Of a stretch of DNA of 64,000 bases, positions 31,867 to 42,488 are shown in pieces (position 1 is the first letter of the stretch; the number at the start of each line of letters is the position of its first letter). The stretch covers positions 297,453,080 through 297,517,079 of the forward strand of contig NC_085136.1 in assembly GCF_035046485.1 (NCBI RefSeq), written 5' to 3'. A model generated the notes under the pieces. It ran no database searches. It saw only the letters and a program-made list of their open reading frames with translations, and was not told where the DNA came from. Source of the DNA: Aedes albopictus. Lineage: Eukaryota; Arthropoda; Insecta; Diptera; Culicidae. The translations under genes and the position numbers were made by a program.

Positions 31867-32574
31867 CCCGGATTAATCCACCTAGTGGTGATAGTGCCTT
31901 TCTCGTCGAATATGTACTCATGATCTTTCCGTCGACGTAAGCATCTTGAATCTTGTGAATAATTTATTTATAAAAGCAAGAATCCAAGCCATCATCGAGT
32001 TACTGAAGGCACATATTTCCGGTGTTATGTTCAATGTATAGGCAGAGCTGAAAAATATCAGATCTCTTAGTTGACTGCGTGACCACCTTTACTATTACTG
32101 GAATACCATCAATACTAAGACGATAGTAACAAGCTTAAATATAATTTATTTCACAACCAAAAATCACTTTACAGTCTTTGATAAACTTTTTCCTGCACAC
32201 TTCAGGCTATATTTCATTATCATTGGTTACTAGATTCAAAAAAATTTACCAAAAAATGGAAGCAAGTGAAATTTTTCGTACTAAATCCAATTCAAATTAG
32301 AACCATATCACAGAACGCGAGGAGATATCAGTCGTATCAAAATTTTGCGCAGCAATTTTAGACGCAAAAGAGGATTAAAAAACTTTGCTCGAGGTTGATG
32401 CGATTAAATTTCAATTTTCTCATGGAACCCCCATTCTACAGTATATTTACACCTCAGGAATATGAGAAAATGTGATTTGATGAGCCTGCATCAGTTTTGT
32501 CAAGATTTTGTTCTCTTACACATATTTATCGCTTGCATTGATTATTTTCACTAATTTTACCACTTCCTGTGAGA

Positions 32575-33700
32575 TATCCGGAACCGGTTCCAAGACTGTA
32601 CCTATTGTCTCAAATATGGTCTGAGACAAGTCTCTTGCTAACTGTTCAACAGGTTTTCTGAAAAGCCGAAAATTGATGTGCATGCCTTGTTAACCGTTCA
32701 TCAGGTTATCTAAAGAGCCGTGATTTGATGTGTTGCATGCATGGATTTGGTTCACTTTTACATTTGACCACTTCCGGCGGGACATCCGGAACTAGTTCTA
32801 GAGCACTACCGGTAGTCTCTGCTGGCTATTTTCCTGCTTACTGTTCACCAGGTTATCGAAAAAGCCGCTATTTGATGTGTCGCATGCGTGGGTTTGATTT
32901 ACTTTTATATTGGACTACTTCCGGCGGGACATCCGGAGCCGGTTCCGGAACACAACCGGTAGTCTCTGCTGTGATTAAAGGCTATTTTCCTGCTTACCGT
33001 TCTTCAGGTTTTTGGAAATTACAAATTACAAATTTAATGTGTCGTATGCATGGGTTTGTTTCCTATCTACATTTGACCACCTCCGGCGGGACATCCGGAG
33101 CCGGTTCCGGAACACTACCGGTAGTCTCTGCTGTGATCTAAAACTATTTTCCTGCTTACCGTTCTTCAGGTTATCGAAAAAGCTGCTATTTAATGTGTCG
33201 CATGCATGGGTATGATTCCCATCTACATTTGACCACTTCCGGCGGGACACACGGAACCGGTTCCGGAATACTACTGGTTTTCCTAAATAAAGTCTGATTC
33301 CATTTTATTGCTAACCGTTCATCAGGTTATCTATAGAGACACGATTTGATGTGTCGCATGCATGGGTTCGGTTCAATTTTATATTTGGCCACTTCCGGCG
33401 GGGCACCCGGAACCGGTTCCGGAACACTATCAGTAGTCTCTGCTGGGTCAAAGGCTATTTTCCTGCTCACTGTTCATCAGGTTATCGAAAAAGCCGCTAT
33501 TTGATGTGTCGCATGCATGGATTTGGCTCACTTTTATATTTGGCCACCACCAGCGGGACATCCGGAACCGATTCCGGAATACTACTGGTTCAGATATGGA
33601 CTGAGAGTATTTTCCTGCTTACCGTTCGTCAGGTTACAAAAAAGCCGCGGTCTAATATGTCGCATGCATGGTTTTGTAGCATTTTCATATCTGGCCCCTC
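32575..33700 (+). repeat. ~152-bp tandem repeats within family-A copy 2
   Basis: Units recur with TGTCGCATGCATGGGTTTG, CACTTCCGGCGGGACATCC and GGAACCGGTTCCGGAACACT blocks, far more alike than in copy 1. About eight units vary from ~120 to ~175 bp. Open frames on both strands here (such as 32725-33141) are by-products. Confidence 0.85.
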
Positions 33701-33913
33701 CCTGGGGTACCGATCCGGAAAACCTAAATGGCCATAACTCCGGAACGGCTGAACCGATTTGAACCATTTTCAATAGGAAACAATGGGATCACATTCCGCG
33801 TCGAATGAACCGTCGGTCATAAAAATCGGTTGAGGTTTACTGCCAAAAAGTGATGTGAGTTTATTTTGTACACACACATACTCACACACACACATACACA
33901 CACACACATACAT

Positions 33914-33929
33914 ACACACACACAGACAT
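33914..33929. repeat. LINE target-site duplication, 5' side
   Basis: ACACACACACAGACAT, exactly repeated at 39369-39384, placing the LINE within the (AC)n tract. Confidence 0.85.
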
Positions 33930-34578
33930 AGGGCAGCAGGGACAGGAGTCCAGGGGCCTGACGAACCCCCCCTTCTGCGAGTCGGGTGGAAGCTTGGGAG
34001 TCTTCCCGAAGCGAAAACCGTTCACACACCCGTGTGAATTACCACCTTTGGCGCTTCCTTCGGGGAGTGACCGGGCTTCTGGTCTCCAGACAGCTCAAGA
34101 GAAGGATGCCTAGGATGTGGCGGGGGTTCAACAGTGGGCTCTGTTGGATTCCCATAAAAAGCCACACATCTGCAAGCAACTCCGTACAAGCGACCTGGTA
34201 CCGCTTCCAAAGTGCCTTAGCCCAAACACCCGGCGTGCCAACCGGCACATTAGGATCGACGCCAGTAAGACCCTAATTATGGCAAACTGGCAGCACATGG
34301 ACATGGACACGAGCAAGGAATACGTATACACTACCAAACGCTACAGAGCTGACAACCGTACTATTCCATTACCCTAGTAAGAATGGGTGACACCTTTCCG
34401 AAACGGCGAGTGGGCTAATGGTATGGTTGCCCCCGTCCCGTTAAAACCTTGGCAGGCCTCCAAGTACGTTCCGAACTCGCCACCTTAGCCGGTGGAAGTA
34501 GGCTCAGTTGAACATTCCTGACTAGTGCCGATCTGGCTCTGAACACGGTTCCCCATAGAGGACCGTGTCAACCCTAGC

Positions 34579-36216
34579 ATGGCCTCACTGCTTGCAAAGA
34601 TCACCATGGGATCACGACGGCAACTACTTACGACGGGCGAAGATAGCGGCTTGGAGGGGGGACCCAACCAGATGGAGAAGAACAACAATTACACAACAAC
34701 GGAGGTAGCAGATGATAAGGATGCGAGCGCATTCATAAGGAGCAGTAGGTTGACACGTTCGCCGGTAGAAACTTTTAGTATCGTGGCAACGGATAACAGC
34801 AGCACGCCACGAGGTGGGCAACATGGACTCTTCGGAGCAAAAGGGGTAACGAGTCAAATGTCCACACCAAGCGGTAGCACTAAAGGAGGGCCCCCGGTGT
34901 CTACACCGAGCAGCAGCACCACTCAAGAAGGCCTACAACTTGCGAGGCCCAAGGTGTCAATGGTGGAGTTGAACAGGAAGGTCATCGAGCTGCACGAATA
35001 CGTAAAAGGCCGTAACAACGTGCACACTGAGATTAAGCAAAGGGTGTCGAGCCTCAGGTATGCCGTGTTGGAAGCTGACCGCGAGCACACAGCGTTGCGT
35101 AAGAGAGCTGAGACTGCTGAAAAGGCTTTGAAGCTGGCTTTGGAGCAGATTGCGGCGGTGGAAGCATCAACGGAGTTACAGGAGACGCCGAAAGGACGCA
35201 GAAATAAGAACTCGAACAAGCGGGATAGAGAAACACCAGGCGAGGAGGAACGCCCGAAGAAGACAAAGAATGTTCAAGGTAGCGAGGAGTTGAGCGACGA
35301 GAGAGCCAACAGCGATTGGAACGTCGTCAAAAATCGCAAGGAGAAGAAGAAAAATCAGCCCAAAAAGGAGGAAACGAAAGGGAATAATCGGATCGAAAAA
35401 GGTAGAAAGCCGGCCCGAGACGAAAGGAGATCCAAAGAGAACAGGCAAGAACGTCGTCTGCCCCATCGAGAGAGACACATGGGAGACGCCCTGCTGGTCA
35501 ATGCAAACGACCAACAGTCGTACGCAGCAATCCTCAAGAAAGTCCGAGAGGATCCGGAGTTGAAGGAACTGGGTGAGAACGTGGTGAGAACCAGGCGCAC
35601 TCAGCAAGGAGATATGCTCTTTGAGCTGAAGAAGGATCCGGCGATTAAAAGTTCTGCCTACCGAGAGCAGTTCGCCAAATCATTGGGCGACCTCGTCGGG
35701 GATGGTGGGAACGTGAAAGCTTTGTGCCAGGAAGCAACGATCGAATGCCGATACCTGGACGAGATCACAACAGTGGAGGAGCTTGGTCGTGAACTGAAGA
35801 CGCAATGCGAATTGGGAGAAGAGGTTCTAACGATCCGTCTGACGAAGGGGTACCAAGGCACACAAACAGCGATGATTCGACTGTCGGTGCCTGCGGCTAG
35901 CAAATTGTTGAAGGTAGGCAAGGTACGAGTTGGGTGTTCGGTGTGCCCGCTGAGGGTCGCCGCCCGAATAGCAAAGAGCGACCGCAAACAGGTGTTGAGA
36001 TGCTTCAAGTGCATGGGCTTTGGACACATGTCGGCCAACTGCAAAGGCCCAGACAGATCTGAACAATGCAGAAAATGCGGTGAGAAGGGACACTTTGCGA
36101 AGGACTGCTCGCAAGCGCCAAAGTGCATGCTTTGCACAGCGGAAGAAGGAAACGTCCATTCGACGGGTGGATACAAGTGCCCTGCATATAAGAAGGCGAT
36201 CGCAGGCCAACAGTAA
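34579..36216 (+). CDS. R1-clade LINE ORF1 protein (gag-like)
   Basis: 545 residues. The N-terminus is low-complexity Ser/Thr/Gly-rich. Residues ~125-210 have coiled-coil character (heptad-like Leu/Val with Glu/Lys). A long basic Lys/Arg/Glu stretch covers ~205-300. A conserved domain about 310-470 contains VVRTRRTQQGDMLFELKKD and CRYLDEITTVEELGREL. Three zinc knuckles close the protein: CFKCMGFGHMSANC, CRKCGEKGHFAKDC and a variant CMLCTAEEGNVH...C. Such proteins bind element RNA, and in TRAS/SART relatives direct it to the target. The stop TAA overlaps the ORF2 ATG. Confidence 0.9.
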   Translation: MASLLAKITMGSRRQLLTTGEDSGLEGGPNQMEKNNNYTTTEVADDKDASAFIRSSRLTRSPVETFSIVATDNSSTPRGGQHGLFGAKGVTSQMSTPSGSTKGGPPVSTPSSSTTQEGLQLARPKVSMVELNRKVIELHEYVKGRNNVHTEIKQRVSSLRYAVLEADREHTALRKRAETAEKALKLALEQIAAVEASTELQETPKGRRNKNSNKRDRETPGEEERPKKTKNVQGSEELSDERANSDWNVVKNRKEKKKNQPKKEETKGNNRIEKGRKPARDERRSKENRQERRLPHRERHMGDALLVNANDQQSYAAILKKVREDPELKELGENVVRTRRTQQGDMLFELKKDPAIKSSAYREQFAKSLGDLVGDGGNVKALCQEATIECRYLDEITTVEELGRELKTQCELGEEVLTIRLTKGYQGTQTAMIRLSVPAASKLLKVGKVRVGCSVCPLRVAARIAKSDRKQVLRCFKCMGFGHMSANCKGPDRSEQCRKCGEKGHFAKDCSQAPKCMLCTAEEGNVHSTGGYKCPAYKKAIAGQQ

Positions 36217-39173
36217 TGGAGATAATGCAGATCAACCTGAATCATTGTGATACCGCACAGCAACTGTTGAGGCAGTCAACAACGGAAGCAAAGTGCGATG
36301 TTGCGATTATTGCAGAGCCGTACCGAGTTCCTCTCGGTAACAACAACTGGGTGGCAGATAGCACGGGAACGGCTGCTATACAAGTGATGGGAAGATTTCC
36401 TATTCAGGAAGTGATTGCAAGCACGTACGAAGGTTTCGTAATCGCCAAAATCAACGGTATCTTCATATACAGCTGCTATGCACCCCCAAGGTGGACAGCG
36501 GAGAAATTCGACCGGATGCTGGAGGAGTTAGCTGACAAGCTGGTTGGACGTAGGCCAGTACTGATCGGCGGAGACTTCAATGCGTGGGCCGTGGAGTGGG
36601 GTAGCAAGCTAACCAACGCAAGAGGTTACAGCCTGCTAGAAGCACTAGCGAGGTTGGAGGTACAACTGTGCAACGTTGGCACCGTAAGCACATTCAGGAA
36701 AGACGGGCGGGAGTCGATCATCGACATAACCTTCTGCAGTCCATCGCTAGCACGCACCATGAACTGGAAAGTGAGCGAAGAGTACACCCACAGTGATCAC
36801 CAGGCGATCTGCTACAGCGTTGGCCAACGGAACCCTACGGCCATGCAGAGAAACAGAACATGCGAGCGAAAGTGGAAGACTAAAGCCTTCGACAGGGACC
36901 TCTTCGTCGAGGCACTCCGTGCGGACAGCGACACCCCAGATCTAGATGCGGTAGAGCTGACAAGAGTGATTACAAGGGCATGCGACACTACAATGCCACG
37001 AAAACGGGAGCCTAGGTACAGACGACGTCCTGCACATTGGTGGAACGAGAGACTCGGCACCCTCCGTGCTGCCTGTCTAAGAGCCAGAAGACGCTACCAG
37101 AGAGCAAGAAACCCCCCGGATAGGGAGGAGCGGAAGTTAGCGTTCCAGGAAGCCAGAGCCGCATTTAAAAAGGAGATAATCGTGAGCAAGTCGAACTGTC
37201 ACAAGGAGCTATGCCGAGAGGCCGACGCAAACCCCTGGGGTGACGCGTACCGAGTCGTGATGGCAAAGATTAAAGGTCCAGCGACGCCAGCAGAAATGTG
37301 TCCAGACAAGCTGAAGGTAATCGTGGAGGGTCTCTTTCCGAAGCACGACCCAACGACGTGGCCACCAACACCGTATGGTGAGGAGGAACGAGCAAGTGCG
37401 GAAGCTCAACAGGTCTCCAATGCCGAGCTAGAGGCAGTAGCGAAAAAACTAAAAGGCAACAAAGCCCCGGGTCCGGACGGGATCCCCAATGTGGCGTTAA
37501 AATCGGCGGTCCTGGCTGACCCCGACATGTTCAGGACAGTGATGCAGAAATGTTTGGAAGAAGGCCACTTCCCAGACATATGGAAGGTGCAGAAACTGGT
37601 TTTACTGCCGAAGCCAGGAAAACCGCCGGGGGATCCAGCATCGTTTAGACCGATATGCCTGTTGGACACACTTGGGAAGCTGCTGGAGAAGGTCATCCTT
37701 AACAGGGTGGTGCCGTTCACAGAAGGAGAACGTGGTCTGCAACAGCTGCAGTTTGGATTCCGGAAGGAAAAGTCGACGGTGGATGCTATCCGGACGGTTC
37801 TGGAGAAGGCCGAGAAGGCGTCCAAACAGAAGAGGAGAGGAAACCGGCACTGCGCCGTAATCACAATCGACGTCAAGAACGCGTTCAATAGCGCCAGCTG
37901 GGAGGCCATCGCCGTGGCACTGCATAGAATGCGGGTTCCAGACTACTTGTGTCAGATCTTGAAAAGTTACGTCCAGAACAGAGTCTTGGTGTACGACACC
38001 GAAGCTGGACAGAGGAGGATGAAAGTGACGGCGGGAGTTCCACAAGGCTCCATCCTCGGGCCAACGCTGTGGAACGCTATGTACAACGGAGTGCTTACGT
38101 TGCAGCTACCCACAGGCGTCGTGCTCGTGGGTTTCGCGGACGATATCGTCCTATCAGTAATAGGCGAGACACCGGAAGAGGTGGAAATGTTGGCGGCAGA
38201 ATCGATCGGCATCATCGAAAACTGGATGGATGGAGTCAAGCTAAAGATAGCCCACCACAAAACGGAGGTACTTTTGGTGAGCAACTGCAAGGCAGTGCAG
38301 CGAGTGGAAATCTCCGTCGGAGAACACGTAGTAGCGTCGAAGCGAGAGCTGAAGCACCTGGGTGTGATGATCGACGATCGGCTAAACTTTAACAGCCACG
38401 TAGACTATGCCTGTGAGAAGGCGGCGAAGGCGATTAATGCACTGTCGAGGATTATGCCAAACACCGGTGGTCCGAGAAGCAGCAAGAGGCGGTTGCTAGC
38501 TAGCGTGTCATCTTCGATACTGCGGTACGGAGTCCCAGCCTGGGGTGCGGCGCTGAAAACAAAGCGAAATCGGGTGAAGCTAAACAGCGCGTTCCGGCTC
38601 ATGGCCATGCGAGTAGCGAGCGCGTATAGAACAATATCGTCGGAGGCAGTTTGTGTGATTGCAGGGATGATCCCGATCTGCATCACCTTGGAGGAGGACA
38701 TCGAGTGCTACGAGCGGAGGAGGACCAGCCAAGTGAGATCGTTGGTGCGAACGGCCTCAATGACAAAGTGGCAACAGGAATGGGATTCCACGGAGAAAGG
38801 GAGATGGACCCATCGGCTCATCCCTGATGTGTCGACTTGGGTGAACAGGAAGCACGGAGAAGTGAACTTTCACCTAACCCAGTTTTTGTCTGGTCACGGC
38901 TGCTTCAGGCAGTACCTACATCGGTTTGGCCATGCCGCTTCGCCCTTCTGCCCGGAGCGCGAGAACGTGGAGGAGACACCGGAGCACGTAGTGTTCATCT
39001 GCCCCAGATTCGAGGAAGTAAGAAGATCGATGCCGGCATTAAGCGTGGACAACGTCGTCGATGAGATGTGCCGCACTGAAGAGACGTGGAATGCGATCAG
39101 CAGGGCAGTCACAAAAATGCTGACGGAGTTGCAGAGGAAGTGGAGGAGCGATCAGCAAGCTGGGATCGCTTGA
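36216..39173 (+). CDS. R1-clade LINE ORF2: APE endonuclease and reverse transcriptase
   Basis: 985 residues. The endonuclease (about 1-200) has QINLNHC, the catalytic Glu in IIAEPYR, GGDFNAW near 110 and SDHQAI near 190. The RT starts near 405 (KLKGNKAPGPDGIP), with FRPICLLDTLGKLLEK, DVKNAFNSASW, AGVPQGSILGP near 610 and the catalytic GFADDIVLS near 640. A C-terminal Cys/His region near 895-935 (CFRQYLHRFGH, CPERENVEETPEHVVFIC) matches the zinc motif of this clade. The endonuclease nicks the target and the RT copies the RNA from the nick. ATG 36216 overlaps the ORF1 stop as TAATG. No frameshift or missing catalytic residue was seen. Confidence 0.93.
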   Translation: MEIMQINLNHCDTAQQLLRQSTTEAKCDVAIIAEPYRVPLGNNNWVADSTGTAAIQVMGRFPIQEVIASTYEGFVIAKINGIFIYSCYAPPRWTAEKFDRMLEELADKLVGRRPVLIGGDFNAWAVEWGSKLTNARGYSLLEALARLEVQLCNVGTVSTFRKDGRESIIDITFCSPSLARTMNWKVSEEYTHSDHQAICYSVGQRNPTAMQRNRTCERKWKTKAFDRDLFVEALRADSDTPDLDAVELTRVITRACDTTMPRKREPRYRRRPAHWWNERLGTLRAACLRARRRYQRARNPPDREERKLAFQEARAAFKKEIIVSKSNCHKELCREADANPWGDAYRVVMAKIKGPATPAEMCPDKLKVIVEGLFPKHDPTTWPPTPYGEEERASAEAQQVSNAELEAVAKKLKGNKAPGPDGIPNVALKSAVLADPDMFRTVMQKCLEEGHFPDIWKVQKLVLLPKPGKPPGDPASFRPICLLDTLGKLLEKVILNRVVPFTEGERGLQQLQFGFRKEKSTVDAIRTVLEKAEKASKQKRRGNRHCAVITIDVKNAFNSASWEAIAVALHRMRVPDYLCQILKSYVQNRVLVYDTEAGQRRMKVTAGVPQGSILGPTLWNAMYNGVLTLQLPTGVVLVGFADDIVLSVIGETPEEVEMLAAESIGIIENWMDGVKLKIAHHKTEVLLVSNCKAVQRVEISVGEHVVASKRELKHLGVMIDDRLNFNSHVDYACEKAAKAINALSRIMPNTGGPRSSKRRLLASVSSSILRYGVPAWGAALKTKRNRVKLNSAFRLMAMRVASAYRTISSEAVCVIAGMIPICITLEEDIECYERRRTSQVRSLVRTASMTKWQQEWDSTEKGRWTHRLIPDVSTWVNRKHGEVNFHLTQFLSGHGCFRQYLHRFGHAASPFCPERENVEETPEHVVFICPRFEEVRRSMPALSVDNVVDEMCRTEETWNAISRAVTKMLTELQRKWRSDQQAGIA

Positions 39174-39368
39174 AGAGTAAGTGCACAGACGAGGAGCACA
39201 GTTTAGAAGCGACAAAAAGTGCATGAGCACTATAACAGAAAAGCGCATGAGCGCATTGCCCCCCCTGAAGCGGTCGCATCAGTGGTACCAGGGGGATCGA
39301 GGCATCTAGGTGTAGCAGAGTTTTTCCAATCGGTTTTCTCTGCTGGGGAGGTTGGGAGGAAAAAAAAA

Positions 39369-39384
39369 ACACACACACAGACAT
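39369..39384. repeat. LINE target-site duplication, 3' side
   Basis: Second ACACACACACAGACAT, directly after the A-tail. Confidence 0.85.
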
Positions 39385-39611
39385 CACCTCAATTCGTCGA
39401 ACTGAGTTGATTGGTATATGTGACTCGACCCTCCGGGCCTTCTATCAAAAAGTCATTTTTGGAGTAAACATATAGCCTTTCCAGTACACTTAGTGTACGA
39501 GAAAGGCAAAAACAAGTTTATTCGTAAGTTTTAGTGTATGTTAGTCATCTGCAATGGAAGAATAGATCAAAATAACACTTTTGGCTTCAAAAGAAACATC
39601 ACATATTATTA

Positions 39612-40384
39612 GTATGGTATGTGGGGGCAAGATGGGTCAGTATCGTTTTCAACCGTACTATATATTTTTTGAATCTTTCAATAATTTTCCCACAAAATAC
39701 ACAAAAAAGGGATATATTGTTTTAAAAATTCTTTACGTTCCTTGCACAGAAAAAAATAAAATATTTTTTCGTTATACTCCTTATGCTATACATTCCATAT
39801 AACTACGTGTATTGTGTAGACGGGGCAAGATGGGTCACCCTAATTTTTCGGTATGTTTGCATAGTTTTTGAAAATGTTTTATTCTTCATTGAAAGGCTAT
39901 TCTGTGACCTACATTATCGAAGCAATTAAAGCACTGAGAGTTTGTGAAACTATTTTTGAAATTTTCCTACAAAAAATATAAGTTTTCAAAGTCCGTTCAT
40001 GGCTACCTGAACAAAAATCTTCTAGTTCTGAGAATAATCTACCGATATGTTTCAACACTTTTTTCATGTAATGTGTACGTCTGTGAAGCTTAGATATATA
40101 GAGAGAAAATAGAAGATATAGTATTTTTTGTTGGAGAAAAATCGAGTTTTCTGATAGCTGACCCATCTTGCCCCCGTAAAATTGAGGTGGGGCAAGATGG
40201 GTCATGTTTTGAAAATTGCTTGTCAAGAAGCAGGTTTCAAACTTTATGACCTTTCTATACTTTTATATCATAGCTGACTAGTGTATCTGAGAGTCGTGGT
40301 AGAATACAGAGAAATGCGATTTATATTCATACAGTTATAGGGGTCCATTTCTTAGGTGACCCATCCTGCCCCCACTTACCATAC
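39612..40384. mobile_element. 773-bp TIR element with repeated GGGGCAAGATGGGTCA motif
   Basis: The ends GTATGGTATGTGGGGGCAAG and CCCCCACTTACCATAC form ~27-bp imperfect inverted repeats. The motif GGCAAGATGGGTCA occurs at the left end, around 39824, twice around 40160-40205 (once on each strand), and at the right end as the variant CATCCTGCC. No transposase frame. A non-autonomous DNA element or MITE. Confidence 0.7.
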
Positions 40385-40719
40385 GAGAAGTTCTTATACT
40401 TCAACTTCAAAGTATCTTACAAATCGCTACTCCCCGCGCAGATATTCGGTTCAAACGCTCATCTAAGTATGCAGAATTGATTAAGGAAAATTGCAGCTGT
40501 CAAGAGCTGCCAAAACATTAGCTTCATAATGATATGTGTATAGCCAAATTGTATGAAAAACGGCATTTTTTTGGAATTCGTTCAAGAAATCGACAGATAA
40601 CGAAAATGCCATTATTATGAAATTGAGAGCTCAATAATGGTTCAGTATATTCATTTAGGCTAAAATTAGCAGACTACTATGATTTGGCAATTTTTGCCAC
40701 GTATTTTCAAATCTGTACC
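40385..40719. other. AT-rich spacer
   Basis: No repeat or gene recognised; only scattered homopolymer runs. Confidence 0.3.
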
Positions 40720-42488
40720 ACTGTGGAACGCTTTAAAATTCCTCTGAAAAACAGTGAATCTTCCTAAAAATCACTCTAAATAAGCTTAAACAAATCAGTG
40801 GAGAATTTTTTGAGAAAATAAATGAAGGAGAGTAATTCCTGCAGGAAAATATGGAAATATTCTTACAGAAATTCTTAGAGATATTCCAACAGGAATCTCC
40901 AATAGAATCACTAAAGTAATTCTGAAATGAAATCCCAAGAGAGTGAGTTGAGAAAAACCTATAGATATACCAGCAGAAATTCTGGAGAAAGCCATGGAAG
41001 ACTTTTTAAAAAATACCTTGGAAAAATTTCTTCACGAATATTAAACGACTTCTTAAAGTATTTTCTTATTGAACTCCTAGAATAATTTTTGAAGGAGACG
41101 CTAGAAAAAAAATTCTGACAGATTACTTGAAAGATTGATCGGGGAAATTGCTCACATGATTTCTGAAGGATTACGTGGAAGATTCTCTGAAAGAATCCCT
41201 GAAGGAATGCCTAAAGCAATTCACGAAGCAATTTTGAAAAAAATCTCAAGGAAGTCTAAATGAACTCTGGAACTCTAGGGTGATTTCTAGAAATATCTAA
41301 AGGAATCTCTAGAGGATTTTCTTAAACAATTACTAGATGAATTTCTGGAGAAAACATTGGAGGAATTTATTAGAAAATCAATGGCAGATTTTCTGATGGA
41401 ATACTTGGAGAACGTTGCGAATATACTCTGGTTTTCCAATTTCGTGAAGGATTTTCACAGGTCCACAGGTTCACTTTCAGGACTTGAGGACTTTCAAAAA
41501 AAATCAATGGAGGATATTTTGAGGTATCTCTAGAGGAATTCCTGAAGGAAAATTTGGAGGAATTTCTTTTGCAAGAGCATTAAAATATTCTCAAGCAATC
41601 TATGAATGATTTACTAAAAAATCCGTGGAAGAAATTTAAAATAATCATGGAAGATTTCCGGAAAAAGTCCCAGTTGGATATTATAATGGAAAATTTATCG
41701 ATAAAGTTATAAAATAATAGTTTTCCAGGAATTGTTTGCGGAATCTATGGAAGATTTGGAAAAGTGATCTCAGGATCTCAAAATTTCTAAATGAATTCGA
41801 AGAGAAATGTCTGAAGGAATTTTAAGAAGAATTTATATAACTATCTCGAAAGATTTTCCGACGATAATTCTGCTGGAATTTCTAATAGGATCCGTGTCAG
41901 ATTTTACAAAATAATGCCTTCTTCCATATTTTTAGTTAAAATAAAATAAATAAATAAATAACAAAAAAGTGCCTGGAAAGACCTTTGAAGAAATCTCTGG
42001 AAGATTTGACAAAGAAATCCATAGAGGAATTACTGAGCAAATCTATGTAAGGTTTTTATAATAGAATTTTTGGAAAAATTATGTGGAAAAATATCTGGAA
42101 GAGTTTCAAGAGGAATCCTTGCAAAAAATTTTCGAATGAATTTCTTTTCTGAATGAATTCTTGGATGGATAAGTTAAGGAACCTATGGAAGATTGTCCAT
42201 TGGAATCATTGGAGTAATTTCTGTAAGACTTAGACTGGATTATGTAGAAATCCATTAAAAACTTCATCAAAGCCACACTGAAGAAAATTCTGCAGAAATC
42301 CGCAGCAGATCACCTTACTATTTATAAAGCAATCTCTGGAATATTTTTTGAAGAAAGAAGATTTCTGCATACATCCCTGGTGAACTTTCTGGAGGTAATC
42401 TTGATGATATTCGTAGAGTTAAATCTAAATGACGTAATCGAAGTCTTCAAAAAATCCGTGAAAGATTTTCTGAAGGGGTTCCTGGAAG
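40720..42488. repeat. Degenerate GGAATTTCTGGAGGAATT-type repeats
   Basis: Very diverged short units built on AGAATTTCT / GGAAGATTTTC / GGAATTCCTGAAGGAA, about 15-35 bp each, covering nearly 1.8 kb. The same type occurs at 49940-50210, 54717-56300 and 57016-57450. The shared GGAAT/ATTCC core recalls the 20-bp minisatellite near 17.4 kb. Confidence 0.65.

Larger units (their letters stand above)
33930..39368 (+). mobile_element. R1-clade non-LTR retrotransposon, apparently full-length
   Basis: About 5.44 kb: a 650-nt 5' UTR (starting AGGGCAGCAGGG), ORF1 (34579-36216), ORF2 (36216-39173), a 195-nt 3' UTR and a ~10-nt A-tail. A 16-bp target duplication flanks it. Neither ORF has a break. The R1 clade fits an ORF1 with three CCHC knuckles, an APE-type endonuclease, the TAATG junction, and a microsatellite target. 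Waldo and Mino lineages of this clade are known to use (ACAY)n or (AC)n targets. It looks recently inserted and possibly competent. Confidence 0.88.
31869..39513 (+). mobile_element. Family-A non-autonomous element, copy 2, split by a LINE
   Basis: It starts GGATTAATCCACCTAGTGG and ends CACTTAGTGTACGAGAAAGG. Inverted GCCTTTCTCG (31896-31905) and CGAGAAAGGC (39498-39507) lie just inside the ends. The internal part has ~8 tandem ~152-bp units (32580-33700), the conserved CCATAACTCCGGAACGGCTG block, and an (AC)n tract. A 5.4-kb LINE (33930-39368) sits in that tract. After it the element resumes exactly as in copy 3 (56312-57015). Without the LINE it is about 2.2 kb. Confidence 0.8.

Noticed and set aside
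32725..33737. Frames with repeated SHAWV / MCRMHGF phrases on both strands near 1-2 kb and 33 kb
   Set aside because: Translations of the ~152-bp family-A tandem repeat, present in several frames and both strands.
36812..39112. Minus-strand frames opposite the LINE ORF2
   Set aside because: Shadow frames of a strongly supported plus-strand coding region.
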